DNA of 64,000 bases from Polytrichum commune (taxonomy: Eukaryota > Streptophyta > Polytrichopsida > Polytrichales > Polytrichaceae): positions 36,672,440 to 36,736,439 of the forward strand of contig OX485807.1 in NCBI GenBank assembly GCA_950295325.1. Direction: 5' to 3'. The notes under the pieces are model-generated. The model was not told where the DNA came from. It did not search any database and saw only the letters and a list, made by a program, of their open reading frames with translations. Numbering within the stretch: position 1 is the first letter of the stretch; each line of letters starts with the position of its first letter. Shown here one piece after another: positions 25,140-37,700 of the stretch. The position numbers were made by a program, and so were the translations under genes.

Positions 25140-26020
25140 TAGAACCACCTATTCCCAATCAGGTCCTCATCAAGAATCTATAAGGTGCCATAATTTCAAT
25201 AAGGTTGGGATTGATTTCGGTAATTCCTTTTCGTGGGTGGTTAGAATAAGGTTCCATGTTTCATGGTTTCTAAGGGTTAGTTTCCATCTAGGCCACTCAC
25301 CCACCGGATTCTAGTGGAAATGCAAATGCCTCAACTATAATAGAGGCACCTATTCATGATCAAGATCCCATCGGCAATCTATAGGGTACTGGGATTTTGA
25401 TAAGGCTAGAATCAATAATGTCATGACACATGTCCTGGTTTTGAGTGCAAAATTAATGAGGAATGATGGCAGACCCTAGATATTGGTAACATGTTCAGGC
25501 CGACTTTTGGCTTCAAAATCTCACGGTAATTACCAAAAGAACTACAATGCTCTTGATTTCTATCTTCCTACACGGGATAGATTTGCACCACCTTATACTT
25601 CTCCAAGTCTGGCTCAAAATCTCTTAAGTGATCGGTTGTGAGTGCCTCTACTCTAAAATCTGGTGGGTGAAGTGGCCTACATGGAAACTAACCCTAAGTC
25701 TCCAACTTCAACTATGGTATCACCAGGGAATCGATAGTGCCATGACACATGTCCCCCAGTTTGAGTGCTAAAGTGAGGAGGAATTCATCTCAAATGAGTA
25801 GCTACAATAACCCCTAGACATTGGTAATGTGTTCGGACCAACTTTTGGCTTCAAAATTCACAATAGTTTCAATCCAAGGAACAAAACTAATGAAAAATTC
25901 ACAATCCTCTTGATTTCTATCTTCCTACACAAGAGAAACTCGCACCACCTCATACTTCTCCGGATATGGTGCAGAAGCTCTTACGTAATCGGCTATGGGT
26001 GCCTCTACTCTCTACATTTG
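25140..26020. repeat. Mixed direct and inverted repeat cluster
   Basis: Inverted arms lie at about 25,265-25,310 and 25,650-25,700: AGGGTTAGTTTCCAT, AGGCCACT and CACCCACC against their complements GGTGGGTG, AGTGGCCT and ATGGAAACTAACCCT. Direct repeats are superimposed: GCCATGACACATGTCC-type sequence, GACTTTTGGCTTCAAAAT, CTCTTGATTTCTATCTTCCT and CGGCTATGGGTGCCTCTACT recur about 310 bp apart. It is probably a scrambled TIR or foldback element; no transposase. Confidence 0.6.
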
Positions 26021-26149
26021 GTAACCATTCCCCAAACACCGAAGACCGAACATAGTCGGCTTTTGGAACCTCGTCGCTCTTGCGTCAACATGTTAGAAAG
26101 GAAAGCGAACAAATACGGCTTAGTTAGAATCTTTGTGCACGTGAACCAC

Positions 26150-26750
26150 TAGGAAACCGACACGTCAACAACACAACTCCAAAACATGGTCGAGGAACCC
26201 CCCAAAAGGCCATTGCCTCATTGTCGGAGGCCACGGTCCCTCTCGATAACCCTATCTTCGCGTCCTCACATACGATGCTTTGACTCGACCACTCCCGTGT
26301 CCTCGTCTCCGAGGAACGGTGGGGACCACCTCCAAGACTCCATGAGCCCCATGGTGGCCCCCCACTCCCTTTGTCGTTGTTGCGAGGGGTGCCCCCCCCC
26401 TCTCGTGGACGGGATCCCTAACCCCGATAATCCCCTCGCTCGCCTCCCCCCCCCCCTTTGAATTCGGCCGTTCCTTAATGTGAGGGTTTCCGAAAGCAAC
26501 CAATAAATCCTTGTCCTTTTAGGGTCCACTTGGCACTGTAGGGGGACCGCTCGGGTGCCACCTTTGATTCCAGCTCGCGCACACCGGCCAATACGACAAC
26601 TGTGGCCGCGACATGTGGATCATATCATTCGACTCCGGAACCAACCGCCCACCTGGAGTCCCGCCTTGACCCGGTCGGCCTTTCGTGGTGAAGGAATTGT
26701 TGGAGATAACTTAGATATATAATGAATTTGGGAGATTATATAGAGGAACC
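26150..26750. other. GC-rich island, no identified gene
   Basis: C-rich/CpG-containing block with several open frames of 80-90 codons on both strands and short poly-C runs (about 26,391-26,400 and 26,448-26,457). The translations are Pro/Arg-rich low-complexity sequence without a recognised domain. Confidence 0.4.
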
Positions 26751-27286
26751 AACTACAACTGATCATATGTATGTGCCCTCATCAGCTTGCCGCTTCCCGC
26801 GTGCACATTAACTTCAATTACGTCATCTTCGTGTCGCAAATCTCATAGCGTTGTTTATTCATCTGTACACTAATCACATTACAAGGGAAAAATATGATGG
26901 AATGTTGATTACGTAGAAACGGGCAACCTAATCGCACATATTAGTGTAGTTTTGCTTCGATCGGTCTTAGGGTTTGTGGAGTGTGTTGTTTGAGGGCAAT
27001 TTTATCTCACTTGAACTCTATTATAGTGATTCGGGGTCTATTCTGTTACTTTTGAAGCCACTCCATCTGATGATAGTCTTTTAGAGGCTGTAGAAGTATA
27101 GTTCACTTCGTTCTCACCTTCTCGATGTATGATTGATGTGCGTTGGGGCGTAGTCCTTGCCAAGGTTGTTGTTGATTCATATCATTTGGGTCCCACTAGA
27201 CGAGTATGGGTTTAGGGTCCAGAATTAGGTTCGTTGTGTCTTAAAAGAGGAAATGTCTGGGATAATATGTTACTTTGCGTTTTCAA

Positions 27287-27304
27287 CCCCCCCCCCCCCC
27301 CCCC
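27287..27304. repeat. Poly-C run (18 C)
   Basis: Homopolymer C tract within otherwise unremarkable sequence. Confidence 0.9.
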
Positions 27305-27554
27305 ATTAGGTGTCACAAAACTATACCCCCAATTTTCAAGCACTAGTGACTATAAAATCACGGGAGGTCGAAGGAATTGTATAGAGACTGAGAGAAATCG
27401 AGATATCATGCACCCAATGGTACACAGTAACTCCTATTCCTAAAACATAGAAATATGCCAGAACGATCATCAACAACATGAAGATTTTGTCATTGACGGT
27501 CAAATTGTTTCACCCAACCACAAGCTAAACTTCATGCTAAAGATCTGGGTGTAG

Positions 27555-28210
27555 TACTCCAAAAATATCTCACTATTAAAATTTCTAACTTGTATTCAAT
27601 AGGTACACCAATCGAATTATTCTCAACAATGACCCAAATCATTCGAAAAGCATTGATTGGGTTGCACCATTTTCCACAAACACACACACACACACAACGC
27701 TTGTGTTTACCCACTACTTGGGGAGGGGAAATCCATTGGATGACTTATCATGCAAAGTGGGGCTCCGGATCTGGGTTCGGAATTCCAAAAATATCTTTCT
27801 ATCGAAATTTCTAGCTTCTCTTCAATGACCCAATCGAAGAAATCTTTGAAAATGGACCAATGAATCAAAAAAAAGCATTGATTCGCTTGCACAACGACCA
27901 CATAGCTTACAATATACCCTTTAATGTGGGACGGAAATTTGTTGGATGACTTATCAAGCCAAGCGGCCTATAGATTCACGTTTAGTGCTCCAAAAATATC
28001 TTACTAGGTATTGACATTTTGAGCTTGAATCTCTTCAATGAACCAATCGAAGTCGGCTCTTTAGAGGAGCTATCAATCAAAAACCATCAATTGGGCAATG
28101 TCATTTTCCACAAACACCACTCTGCTTATCGTTACCTATTTATGTGGGAGGAGAATTTGCTATATGAGTTATCATGCAAAGCGTGCTATATGTTAGATAG
28201 ACCCATTTTC
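27555..28210 (+). repeat. Diverged tandem array, about 210-225-bp period, three copies
   Basis: Units begin at CCAAAAATATCT near 27,560, 27,785 and 27,993. Each continues with CTTCAATG(A/G)ACCAATCGAA-like sequence, GCATTGATT-like sequence, and GGATGACTTATCA or its variant. A fourth isolated unit lies at about 28,830-29,020. The units are strongly diverged, implying an old array. Confidence 0.65.
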
Positions 28211-29468
28211 GATAACCACCCAATCCTAATACATAGAGTCTCCTAAAGTCGTGAAGGTCCAAATTTGCAGCCATCATCTATAATTTGGAATGTTGGAAAT
28301 AAAGAATGATATGGGAGAGAGCAGTCATTACTATTGAGGAGTTCACCATGATGGAAAAAATAAGTTGAAAGGGCATGGACATGGGTTCCTTGAAAAAGGT
28401 ACTGACTGTACTCAAGTTTTCATTTACTAGTTATCAAAAACAAAAGAATCTTGCCTTTGAGAATTTACTACAATTTCAATACCTCAAAAGAAATTGGATT
28501 ATATTTTTTGGTTAAAACGTTGTGACATCAATGTCTAAGTCTGTGAAAAATCATTCCAACATCACACATGTACCACACAAAATTGGATCTATCTACCTTG
28601 GATTTGGGTTTGGTTGGCGGTTCGAAGCATGCTATGAAATCTTCTTTATACTTAACGGAAAAAAATTGGCTAGGTAAATGAGATGCCAAGAGCCCACCCA
28701 CCGCAAAGGTAGGGAGTAAACCCCACCCTACACCAAAAGGATTCTTGAGTAGGGTAGGACCAATGGGCTCATATTCACGTCAGATTGCCCGACGTTGATT
28801 ACTTATTTATTTATTTATGGATTTGGGTTTGGTACCCCAAATATATCTCACTATTGAGATTTTGAACTTCTCTATAATGGATTAATCAATTTATACTTCT
28901 CTTCGATGGACCAATCAATCTCACAACCCTGATTGGATTGCACCACTTTCTGCACCATTTTACCCAATAAGAGGAGGGATTGATCACACCTCAACTTATC
29001 GTGCAAAGTAGCACACACTATATTTGACCACACAAGTCAGCATTAGCATTGGGTTTCTCACTACACTGATTATCTACATTAGTGCATGTCCCTATTCAGA
29101 GTTACGCAGTCCAGTTACGTCTTTATTGGGGATTCAATTTTTGCTAATAAAGAGTTCACTAAGTTGTTCGGACAATATAGAACATAAATGACTTTGCTTG
29201 GTAGAACATTACAATCTCATTAACTAGTTATAGCATTGCGTGGTTCCAAATAATAACACACACTAATTGAGATAATCAATGTATTAAACATAACAAATTA
29301 CATGTCATTGATACCAATGTTGGCATTAACCTAATTTGCACAAAGATTTGAAGTTGCATCATTTATCAAAACCAAGTTCACTCCTGATGTATCGACTATG
29401 ACTCATGTTGTGTAAGCTTACATCGCTGCACATAACACATCGTATGGAAAATAAACCAAACAAGAGAT

Positions 29469-29493
29469 AAACACACACACACACACACACACA
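29469..29493. repeat. (AC)n microsatellite
   Basis: AC dinucleotide run ending in ACAAACACA. It produces the Cys-Val repeat seen in minus-strand frames. Confidence 0.95.
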
Positions 29494-29557
29494 AACACAT
29501 TATAGCTATACAAATATTCACTCCTGATGGGACAAACAAAGCTCCTACTTGGCCTAA

Positions 29558-30052
29558 GGGCCACTTCACACACGAGCCAAGAGCCGTGACCATGAAATTG
29601 TGAGAGCCCAAAAGAAAAGTGTCCAAAGGCCATCCCAAGACACCTCCAAAATCATGTAGTTTAATCATGGATCCTCAAGTATAGTGTGAAGCCATATGTG
29701 ACCGGGCCCTCAATCAAATTGCTATTACAATGAAATTCTATTTATGCAGGTCCTCACACATGATAAATAGAATAAACCAACGGTTGTGAGCATTCGGAGT
29801 GCCATGGTCTCCCGGTTTCGTGTTAGGCCTACCTCCAAGTTGTGGTTCTTGAAAATAGTCCAAGTTACCATGAAACTTGATCCATTCGATGCCATGTAGG
29901 AATCCATGTAGACTTTGCATCCATCTTGCATTCACATACTCCGTTGGTCCCTCAAGCGAAGTGTGAAGCGAACTTGGACCGGCTCTGCCTGTTCCACCTA
30001 TGAGATTGCTTGAAGTGTAATAGTCATGGGCACTTAGTCTCGTGTGTGAAAC
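29558..30052 (-). mobile_element. PIF/Harbinger-type MITE, family GGGCCACTTCACACACGAG, copy 2
   Basis: 495 bp. The left end GGGCCACTTCACACACGAG is preceded by TAA (29,555-29,557). The right end reads CTCGTGTGTGAAAC, lacks the last few terminal bases, and is followed by TAA. The interior is highly similar to the copy at 16,463, including GAATCCATGTAGACTTTGC and GCGAACTTGGACCGGCTC. A 3-bp TAA duplication is the signature of PIF/Harbinger insertions. Confidence 0.9.
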
Positions 30053-30329
30053 TAATCGCATGCCAACTCAATCCAAAAAGGCTAAGTGCAAAGATGTGAT
30101 ATGACCCAACCAACCAACCAACAAGTTCTTTACTAGTTATTTTTATTGGTTACCGGTTACTAAAGTGTTTATTCTTGGCAGAGGAGAGTAGTATTGTTCC
30201 AATGACCCTTTGTCCGGTGGGCATTGGGCCATTAACATTACGAACAGACACTTTATTCATGCCGGCCTTGCAATAAGTCCGGACTATCTATCTATCTATC
30301 TGATATGACCCACGATATAATAAGAAGTT

Positions 30330-30482
30330 GCTGACAAGAGAAGGGTAGGGTTTTTGCCAATGGATGAACTCATCCATCATCCATGACAATATTCATTTAC
30401 TTACTCATAAGAAGCGTCACACGAAAAGTTGCCATAGTGACATAAAATACTGTATGACACTAACTATCTTTAGTGTTGTACT
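30330..30482 (+). mobile_element. Fragment of a CTACACTAA-family MITE
   Basis: It matches the right-hand third of the elements at 47,729 and 55,932: TTTTTGCCAATGGATGAACT, CATCCATGACAATATTC, CATAGTGACATAAAATAC, TATGACACTAAC. The terminus is degraded (CTTTAGTGTTGTA). The left end is missing. Confidence 0.75.
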
Positions 30483-31100
30483 AAGTTATTCTCGATTGGT
30501 CTACAATGAGATCAAACCCAAGACCTAATCCTTGAGCTTTGTGGTGTGTCGGTAAACTCATTCATTTGTGAATGAAGAGGCTCTAGTAAAAACAACTCCC
30601 AAAACAACCACCCTACATGTTGAGAGTTGATTCATTCCATTTGAATCTTGCTAGTATAATTTGGGGATCTTTGACACCACCTCATATTGTCTAAACACTA
30701 AAAACCTCAAATTCCTAGCACCTTATATCTAGTGAGCCCTAATACCCATGATCCACCCAATCATACTGGGGATATCAGGGTGAACCGGATATTTCCAACC
30801 AACCAGGTGAGAACCTAGGGGCTTGCCCTGGTGCCGGCCAACTTTCCTGCGCCCATCGAAGGTGTTCTCCTTCGAAAGGAGGCAACAACCATCAAGGGCC
30901 TTCTCAATTCTCTAAGTGCATGTTTCAGGATTACATATAGATTCAAACAGACTTGAGATGAAGCAACACCATAATTCACACTGGTGGCAGCATCGGTGTC
31001 GTTTTTCTTGTCTTTTCTTGAATGTGAAAACTTCAATCACCATAACGCTTTGTTAAGATTTCAACGTCCCAAGGGAATAAGTTTACCAGGGCAAGAATAA

Positions 31101-31632
31101 TGTCTGGGGAGATTTTTGGGCACAATCGGTCAAAATACTACACTAACTAGGATATTTAGTGTTTGATTATATTTAGTGTTGTTACCACCCTACCCTGCTC
31201 AACACTAATTTTCAATTCCTTGACAATTAGTGTAAGACATAAATGTGCCGCTACCTTGCCTACAGCCACCTCCCTTATTATATCCTTTTATTCATATCCT
31301 TACTAACACTAAATTCAAACATGTAACTTCCACATGTTACGATAGTTGATATTTAGTGTTTGAGTTTAAATTTGATGTTACTTACTTTCATAGGGTTATT
31401 GATATTTAGTGTAAGCATTCGTATTTAGTGTACCAAACACCAAATATCCTATTTAGTGTAGTGTTTCCAAACCAAACCGGTTACATGTTGTGAACTTTCG
31501 GCCTTTCCTTTAGTATTTGGGGTATATTCCACAGATTCCTCTTTTCCTAAACGGCCGATTCTTTTCCTAAATTCTCGAGCTTGAAACGGTTATTTCTCAA
31601 ACTGTAACTAGAGGCCAGTTCTCCCCGTCCAT
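31101..31632 (-). mobile_element. Small TIR element, family TGCCCGGGAAG, copy 5, interrupted
   Basis: Inverted copy beginning TGTCTGGGGAGATTTTTGGG and ending near CTCCCCGTCCA. Family blocks CGGTCAA, CCGGTTACATG, GGGGTATATTCC, AGATTCCTCTT and GTTATTTCTCAAACTG appear in reverse order. It is split by a 324-bp CTACACTAA element at 31,138-31,461. Removing the insert brings the flanking blocks together as in the uninterrupted copies. Confidence 0.75.
31138..31461. mobile_element. CTACACTAA-family TIR element inside another element
   Basis: Left arm CTACACTAACTAGGATATTT and the complement of the right arm (CTACACTAAATAGGATATTT) form inverted ends of about 28 bp, continuing as (A/G)GTGTTTG. Internally it carries several more TATTTAGTGT motifs. 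The first nine terminal bases match the elements at 47,729 and 55,932, though the interiors differ. No coding sequence. Confidence 0.8.
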
Positions 31633-32489
31633 TGGGCCGCCATTTTACCGTTCCCGCGTGATCCTTTATCACAAGGACAATAATTCACAAAGCTCCAAGG
31701 GCCGCTGCTTTAGCATTCCCATCCGTACTTGCAGTCTACCTACAACTAAAAGCTCTCACATGTGTTGAAAGCCTCCACGACAACAGACCTCTAACTAAAA
31801 ATAGAATTTCAATCCATGGATGAACAGGGACGTTCATCCATTATGCAATAGGCGGTTATAATGGATGTACCCCATCTACATTGACGAGATAAGTTATAAA
31901 GGTAGCCCAGTGAGGTGTAAGAAACTAGATTTGTAATTGATTGATGGTACCTATGCATGCACTAAAGGAAGGTCCAATGGGCAGCCGACACGTGGACGTG
32001 TGGAAAATCATAAGGTACGTTGTCATGAGGATGTCAACACCGGCAACGGCATAATTCATCTTGTGTAATATGGTAACTAGGTACACCTATGTAATCATGT
32101 ATCCGTGTAAGGTAGATGGGTCTTGAATGGTTTATGTGAGCACGGAATAAATGGTAATACTTTATATTGATGGTCTAGTGTACATGGGTCTTAATATAGC
32201 CACATTTAACACAATGCGAAGGGATGGGAGCATCATGCACAAGATACTAGGACTTCTAATGGCGTTCTTCCATTTACAAGGTTAACACTAGCTATGTGAA
32301 CGAGTCTTCCATTTGGAGGGTGAACATGTGATGAATTGTTATGTAGTCTACATATTACTTTTCATGGTAATAGATGATCTCCTCAATAGTGTAGGGGAAC
32401 CCATTTGAGATCGAGTAACCATGAACATGTGGGAGGCATGTGTTGTATTACACAAAATCTATGATTTCGTGTGGTATTAATATCATTGT

Positions 32490-32625
32490 GCTATGCTTAT
32501 TAGAGTGGTTTTCTTGATTTGTTATGTAACACTGAGTGAAGTTTGTCACCTTCTTGAGTTGCTAAGAAGACAATTAACATGGGTCGATGATGAATAATGT
32601 GGGGTACACTATATTAGATGCGTTG
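32490..32625 (+). repeat. Dispersed repeat shared with 47,345-47,470
   Basis: Both loci contain TTAGAGTGGT(T/C)TTC, TGTCA, GAAGTTTGTCACCTTCT-like, AGACAATTAACATGGGT-like and GATGATnAATAATGTnGG-like blocks in the same order. Element boundaries were not found. Confidence 0.5.
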
Positions 32626-33107
32626 TGTAGCTACACACCTTGTCCTCTTCACACATGTATTGTTCCAACAAAATTTGCACATAATGTTCAATGATGTGTA
32701 GGAATCGTATGAGGTAGAGGGTGCCTAAACCAACCTTTTGGTTGATTAGCCTGTTTTTGGATTTCATTTGGATTAGTGGAATGCATAAGTGGCTTAGCAA
32801 GTTGGCTTAGACATGGTAGGAACAAAAAGAAAGTAAATTACACATCATATGAATATACTGCAAAAGTTAGAAGTAATGTACCCCTACTTTTTGAATCCAA
32901 CCCGACATCCACCCAAAGCTAACCCCACTTTAAACTAGAGGCATTTGACCAGTTTGAGTTGTGCTTTAATTACGGAATGAGGAGGCGTCCATAAAGATTG
33001 CTTTTAGAAGGGGGTTGAATATTGGCATCATCTACGTTATGGTCTCACATAATGTTCATGAGATAATCAAGTCGTACTAATTGAGGCCTACATCTCTAAT
33101 CATGATC

Positions 33108-33170
33108 ACATTTCCAAAGTGCATGTGATTTGCAAAGTGCATGTGATTTTCCAAAGTGCATGTGATTCAC
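33108..33170 (+). repeat. Short tandem repeat, CAAAGTGCATGTGATT x3
   Basis: Three consecutive units of 18-21 bp (TTTCCAAAGTGCATGTGATT and variants). Confidence 0.9.
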
Positions 33171-34787
33171 ATTTCCAATCCATAAAATAACAAATCAATT
33201 CCATCATATGTCCATACCATAACATAAGTCATCATATATCTTCAATTTGGTGGGCCACATAATCTTAAGAGTACAATCCCAGTACCTTCCAAATTTTTTA
33301 ACTCCATGCTACAATGTCAACCTGACGATGTAGAAGACCCTTACTATGTTAAGTAATGTTATGACAATGAACACATCAAGATTTGAACACGATTCACAGT
33401 CAGTGTCCATAAGTGTGGGTCACTCACCTTGTAGCACTTTCCCATTAAGTATATTACCACCCCTCACGTGTTTTTTTTTGGTGAGATACATGGCTTCAAA
33501 CCTTGGGTTCATGAGCGGCTCACCACAAGACACATATAAGGCATGTGAAACTATGTTTGGAACCGATTCCAATTGTGTAACTACTTACACAGAATGTATA
33601 TAATACATTTTTGTAATGCTTTCAAGGGTGTATTTGAAGATGGCTATTCTTAAAGTTATTGTCTCCTCATGATGTTTCTTGTATGTCACATGGTTTAACC
33701 CCAAAGTATTCACTACATTTTGTCAATTAATCTATAAAACTTGTCATTTGTCTTTGTTCTATGAATTTCTTTGTTTCTAAGCTGGTGTAATAGAATTTCA
33801 CATAATTTGGGTTCAGGCTAGACAACATGTGTCACCCACACATATCTTCTAAACATACAGTATCTCCCATTCAAATGACCTCTCAATTATTCTTTGTCAC
33901 TCTATGTAGAAAATATCAATATCGATGTCTGCAATTGATTCAATATGTGGAAATATCACCAGAATCCATACAAAATCGAGCTCTCATTTGCTTCATGAGT
34001 TTAAAATCAAGATCCCATCCCATGCAAACTTGTTTTCGATGACAAAAAGCTGTTGTTAGTGAGACCTAGGTCCGCCAAGCTTCACCAGTTTAAAACCTCT
34101 CAACTTGAGTATCAAGTCCATCCAAATCATTCACAAAAGTTACTCCAAGAGTTGATTTCACTTCTTTCATTGAACAGCTGCAGATGGAGAGACTTACAAG
34201 TACATTGTGTATGACTAGCATACTAGTGGAAAGAATACAATGTAAACTATGCCGTGAGGTGTATACCTTGATTTTAACAAATCGTTCATACATGCGATTC
34301 ATCATCTCTATTATAGAAACAAGAAGTTTAAACATACACTAATGACCTCTTACCCAGTAATAATAATAACTTAAAATATTTTATTTTAAAGACAACTATG
34401 TGGGTTGGATTGTACCCTGTGACAAGCCTAAGTTTGTTCTGGTAAAATGAGCGACCCACACACCCACCTGCACTACTAATTCCTGTACAAATAAGACTAG
34501 TTACTGGAGTGGTCTTACATAAGGGTGTGGTCTTAATTGACACAAGGTGCTGCCACCAGATGTGAGCTGTAGTTCAAAGTCGTTTGTACATATTGTGTGA
34601 TGTCCAAAGTATCACAAACAATGCGGAGAGTACCTCATATATACAATTTTTTAGTCCCGTCAGAATGCTCCAACCAAGCCAGAATGCACTAGCCTACCAA
34701 AATCACCACCGACCAGTATGTATGTTTTTCAATGGGGAGTCAAGTGAGGACCTTCAGCAAGAGGAGACATCTGTTTAATAGAAGCTA
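33171..34787. other. Downstream flank of the ASG2-like gene
   Basis: This must include the 3' untranslated region of the minus-strand gene ending at 34,788, but its end is not defined. An AT-rich stretch near 34,330-34,390 with TAAAATAAAATATTTT on the minus strand could serve as a polyadenylation region. No coding exon was recognised further left. Confidence 0.35.
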
Positions 34788-37700
34788 TCAACTCTGAGTG
34801 CACTGGAATGGGTGTCCAACACCTTCAGCTCCTTCCTGCACTCTGAAGCGTTGAAGGAATTCCATAGGCCTGTTCCAAATCCATATTGTCAGATGAGTTA
34901 CAATAAATATTTGAGTACAATAGTGGAAGTAACTGCATACTAGAACAGAAACCCAGCAATATTTGGAACTTTCATAAGTATGGAGGTCTGTTTTGAACCA
35001 TGAGTCATTCAAATGTTATAGCACTTTTCTTGCACATCCTGGTCTCAAGTGTTTTAGATTTATTAAACAGCGCCTCGAGCAGTTATCACGCTACCCGGTA
35101 TTAGGGGAAAGTATGTCTTCGCCTGAGAGGCCTGGGAGCCGCCAAGAATTGGTTGTAAGCTTGTATAACCCAACCGTTGGATGAAATCGTGTCATCCAGA
35201 TCGCAGTTCCTCATCACCAGCTCAGGATGAGAAATCGTTGCTTTGATTCCAATATTGTGGATAAAAATGAAAAAATATGGATGAAAACGTGACATTTTGT
35301 CGCGGTGCAGCATGACAGCTGCCTGTGACAATGTGTAATTAATAGATAAACCTTCACTGAAGGAACGAGATCATTATAAGGTTGTAACTCAGAAGACTTC
35401 TAGAAAGAGCTAGCCAAAAAATGAATGAACCAACGACGAAGAGTTTATGTTTCAGGGATGTGTAAATACAACTGATACACTATGGTCGAAATAAAACAAA
35501 TCAACCACACATAAATTTTCCAATGAGCCTAAAAGGGATTGGTATTCAGTTGTGGAATGTAGATCACCTTGAGCATAGAGCGCCCAAAACACATAAACAA
35601 ATGCAGGACCAAACAGTAAAAGGACAGTACTTCACAACAATCAGAAAACAAGGCAGATCAACAAGAACAAACAATTCCTGTGGATACACAAAGAGAATTG
35701 CAGGGTTGGGAACGTGCACCAATCATGACCTTCACAGAAGCCACTTACAATATTTCTCGATGCCTTCTCATTTGTGTTTGGTTGTCAGCCATAACCTGCA
35801 GAGCATCTGATGTATCTGGACCAGCTTGCCCCCCTGCAACTATCGATGGAACTCTTGCACATGGGGTCCATAGCTGTTATTATAATACAACAACATTGAT
35901 TAGTTTGAATCCGAGAATGCCAAATAATTTATGCTAAATGTGAGGCCCATGCAGTATAACAAACTAATACTGCCATAACATAGGTGCTTCTTCTTGAAGC
36001 AACACACTGTGAAGGTTGCAATTGATTCCTTAATATCAACCTGAATAGATTTTTGTGTGCATGCTTCAACTCAACTACAGAACTGGCATATCCATGCAAC
36101 CAATCAAATATGATGTTTGTCTAACAACCGTGATAGAATGACGTCAATGAGATCTACAGCTACCCATCTAGAACTCAGAGGCTTAACCATTCCTTGTTCT
36201 ACATATCCCAAAGATGAAACTGACAAGCTCCTGCACTACCTTGATTGAGTTATCGATACCGCTTGTGGCAATTGCACAATCAAATGGATGGCTCTGCACA
36301 CAATTGACAACTGCAAATATGCCAAGATGTAATCAGATAGATTCAGAAAACTGAAACCACCAAAGAAAATTGATTAAAATCCTGCAGCATAGCCTCAAAT
36401 AAATAACCCCTAGACAACATCGCGTAACTAGGGATAAGATGTGCAACTCTATAGAAAATTACACTTGAGGAATTTTAGGTGAAGAATCCTGTTGGACGAG
36501 CTCTCAGAGATAGGAGGTTGGAATAAAAAGAAAACAAGCATGAAGTCATAGTAAAGAATAGCATGTGAATATCATTATAATGGAATGAGAATGACATCAT
36601 GAGAAGAACTTAAGTATTAGGCAGCCCACCACTCTCATCGCCATTTAGCATTTTGATGAGCCTTCCAGTCTTCTTCAACCATATGAACCAGCGTCCATCG
36701 TCACTTCCACTCGCCACAAATTCTCCTGTTATTGCAGTAAAATTGCAACGTAGGTTGCATACATTACACAAGAAACAAAAGTGTGCTAACACAAATTTAG
36801 GGAACTTATAGTATCAATGTAGCTTTAGATCGTGATTTAACATAATGCAACAGAAGAATGTCTTCCTTCCACACATGGGATAACCTATCTCCCCTGATCT
36901 GATAAGAAACTTGAAACAGTATTCCCAGAAAATTATTGTGAGGAATGCAGCCATGGAAAGACTGAAGTCCACTCTAAACTATCAGACTCAAAATGATACC
37001 TCGTTCACCAAGGAAGCTCGCCTGTTTGATGTCAGTGCCAGTGTTACAATGCCCAACATAACGTTGCCGCATATCCACTGCAACCTCAGACTGCAGGGAG
37101 TAACAAGAATGGTGCACAACCAAATCACTTGAGTCAAGTAAAACGCAGAAAAGTAACAAAGAACCAATAAGAACCATGCACGTCAACATATTCTGGTGGT
37201 TCAATACACCAAGTGAAACATTTTTGTAGAGCATAAGTTCCGTTTAATCATACAAAGATCAATTCAATTGTTTACAAAAATCCAATCTGAAAGGGAAGAA
37301 CTGAAAGTTGAATCCAGAAGAAACATGTGGTATATCAACATCCTGACTGGTATAAGTACCCACCTGCAAGAAGCTGCTGTCACTCGATGAAGATCCATTT
37401 TTCGGGTGAGACTGCACTCTTCCTGCAGTGTCCCCACGATGTTGGAGTCTCAAATCTAAACCAGATCCAGGTGGCATCCCTGCCTCACGAAACCTCAATT
37501 CTTCCTCCTCTGCAACTGACATCTCAATCTCCATATCCATGTCGTCCATATCATCATCAAAATAGTCGGAGTCATCTCTATCTACGGAATGCGAGTCTAG
37601 TGATTCATCAGCCTCTGCCCTGAACAAATATTCACTGATTGACCGGATCCTTGAGGCTCTCCTCTCCACCCTGGCATCACTATCACTGCCTGTCCTTGCC

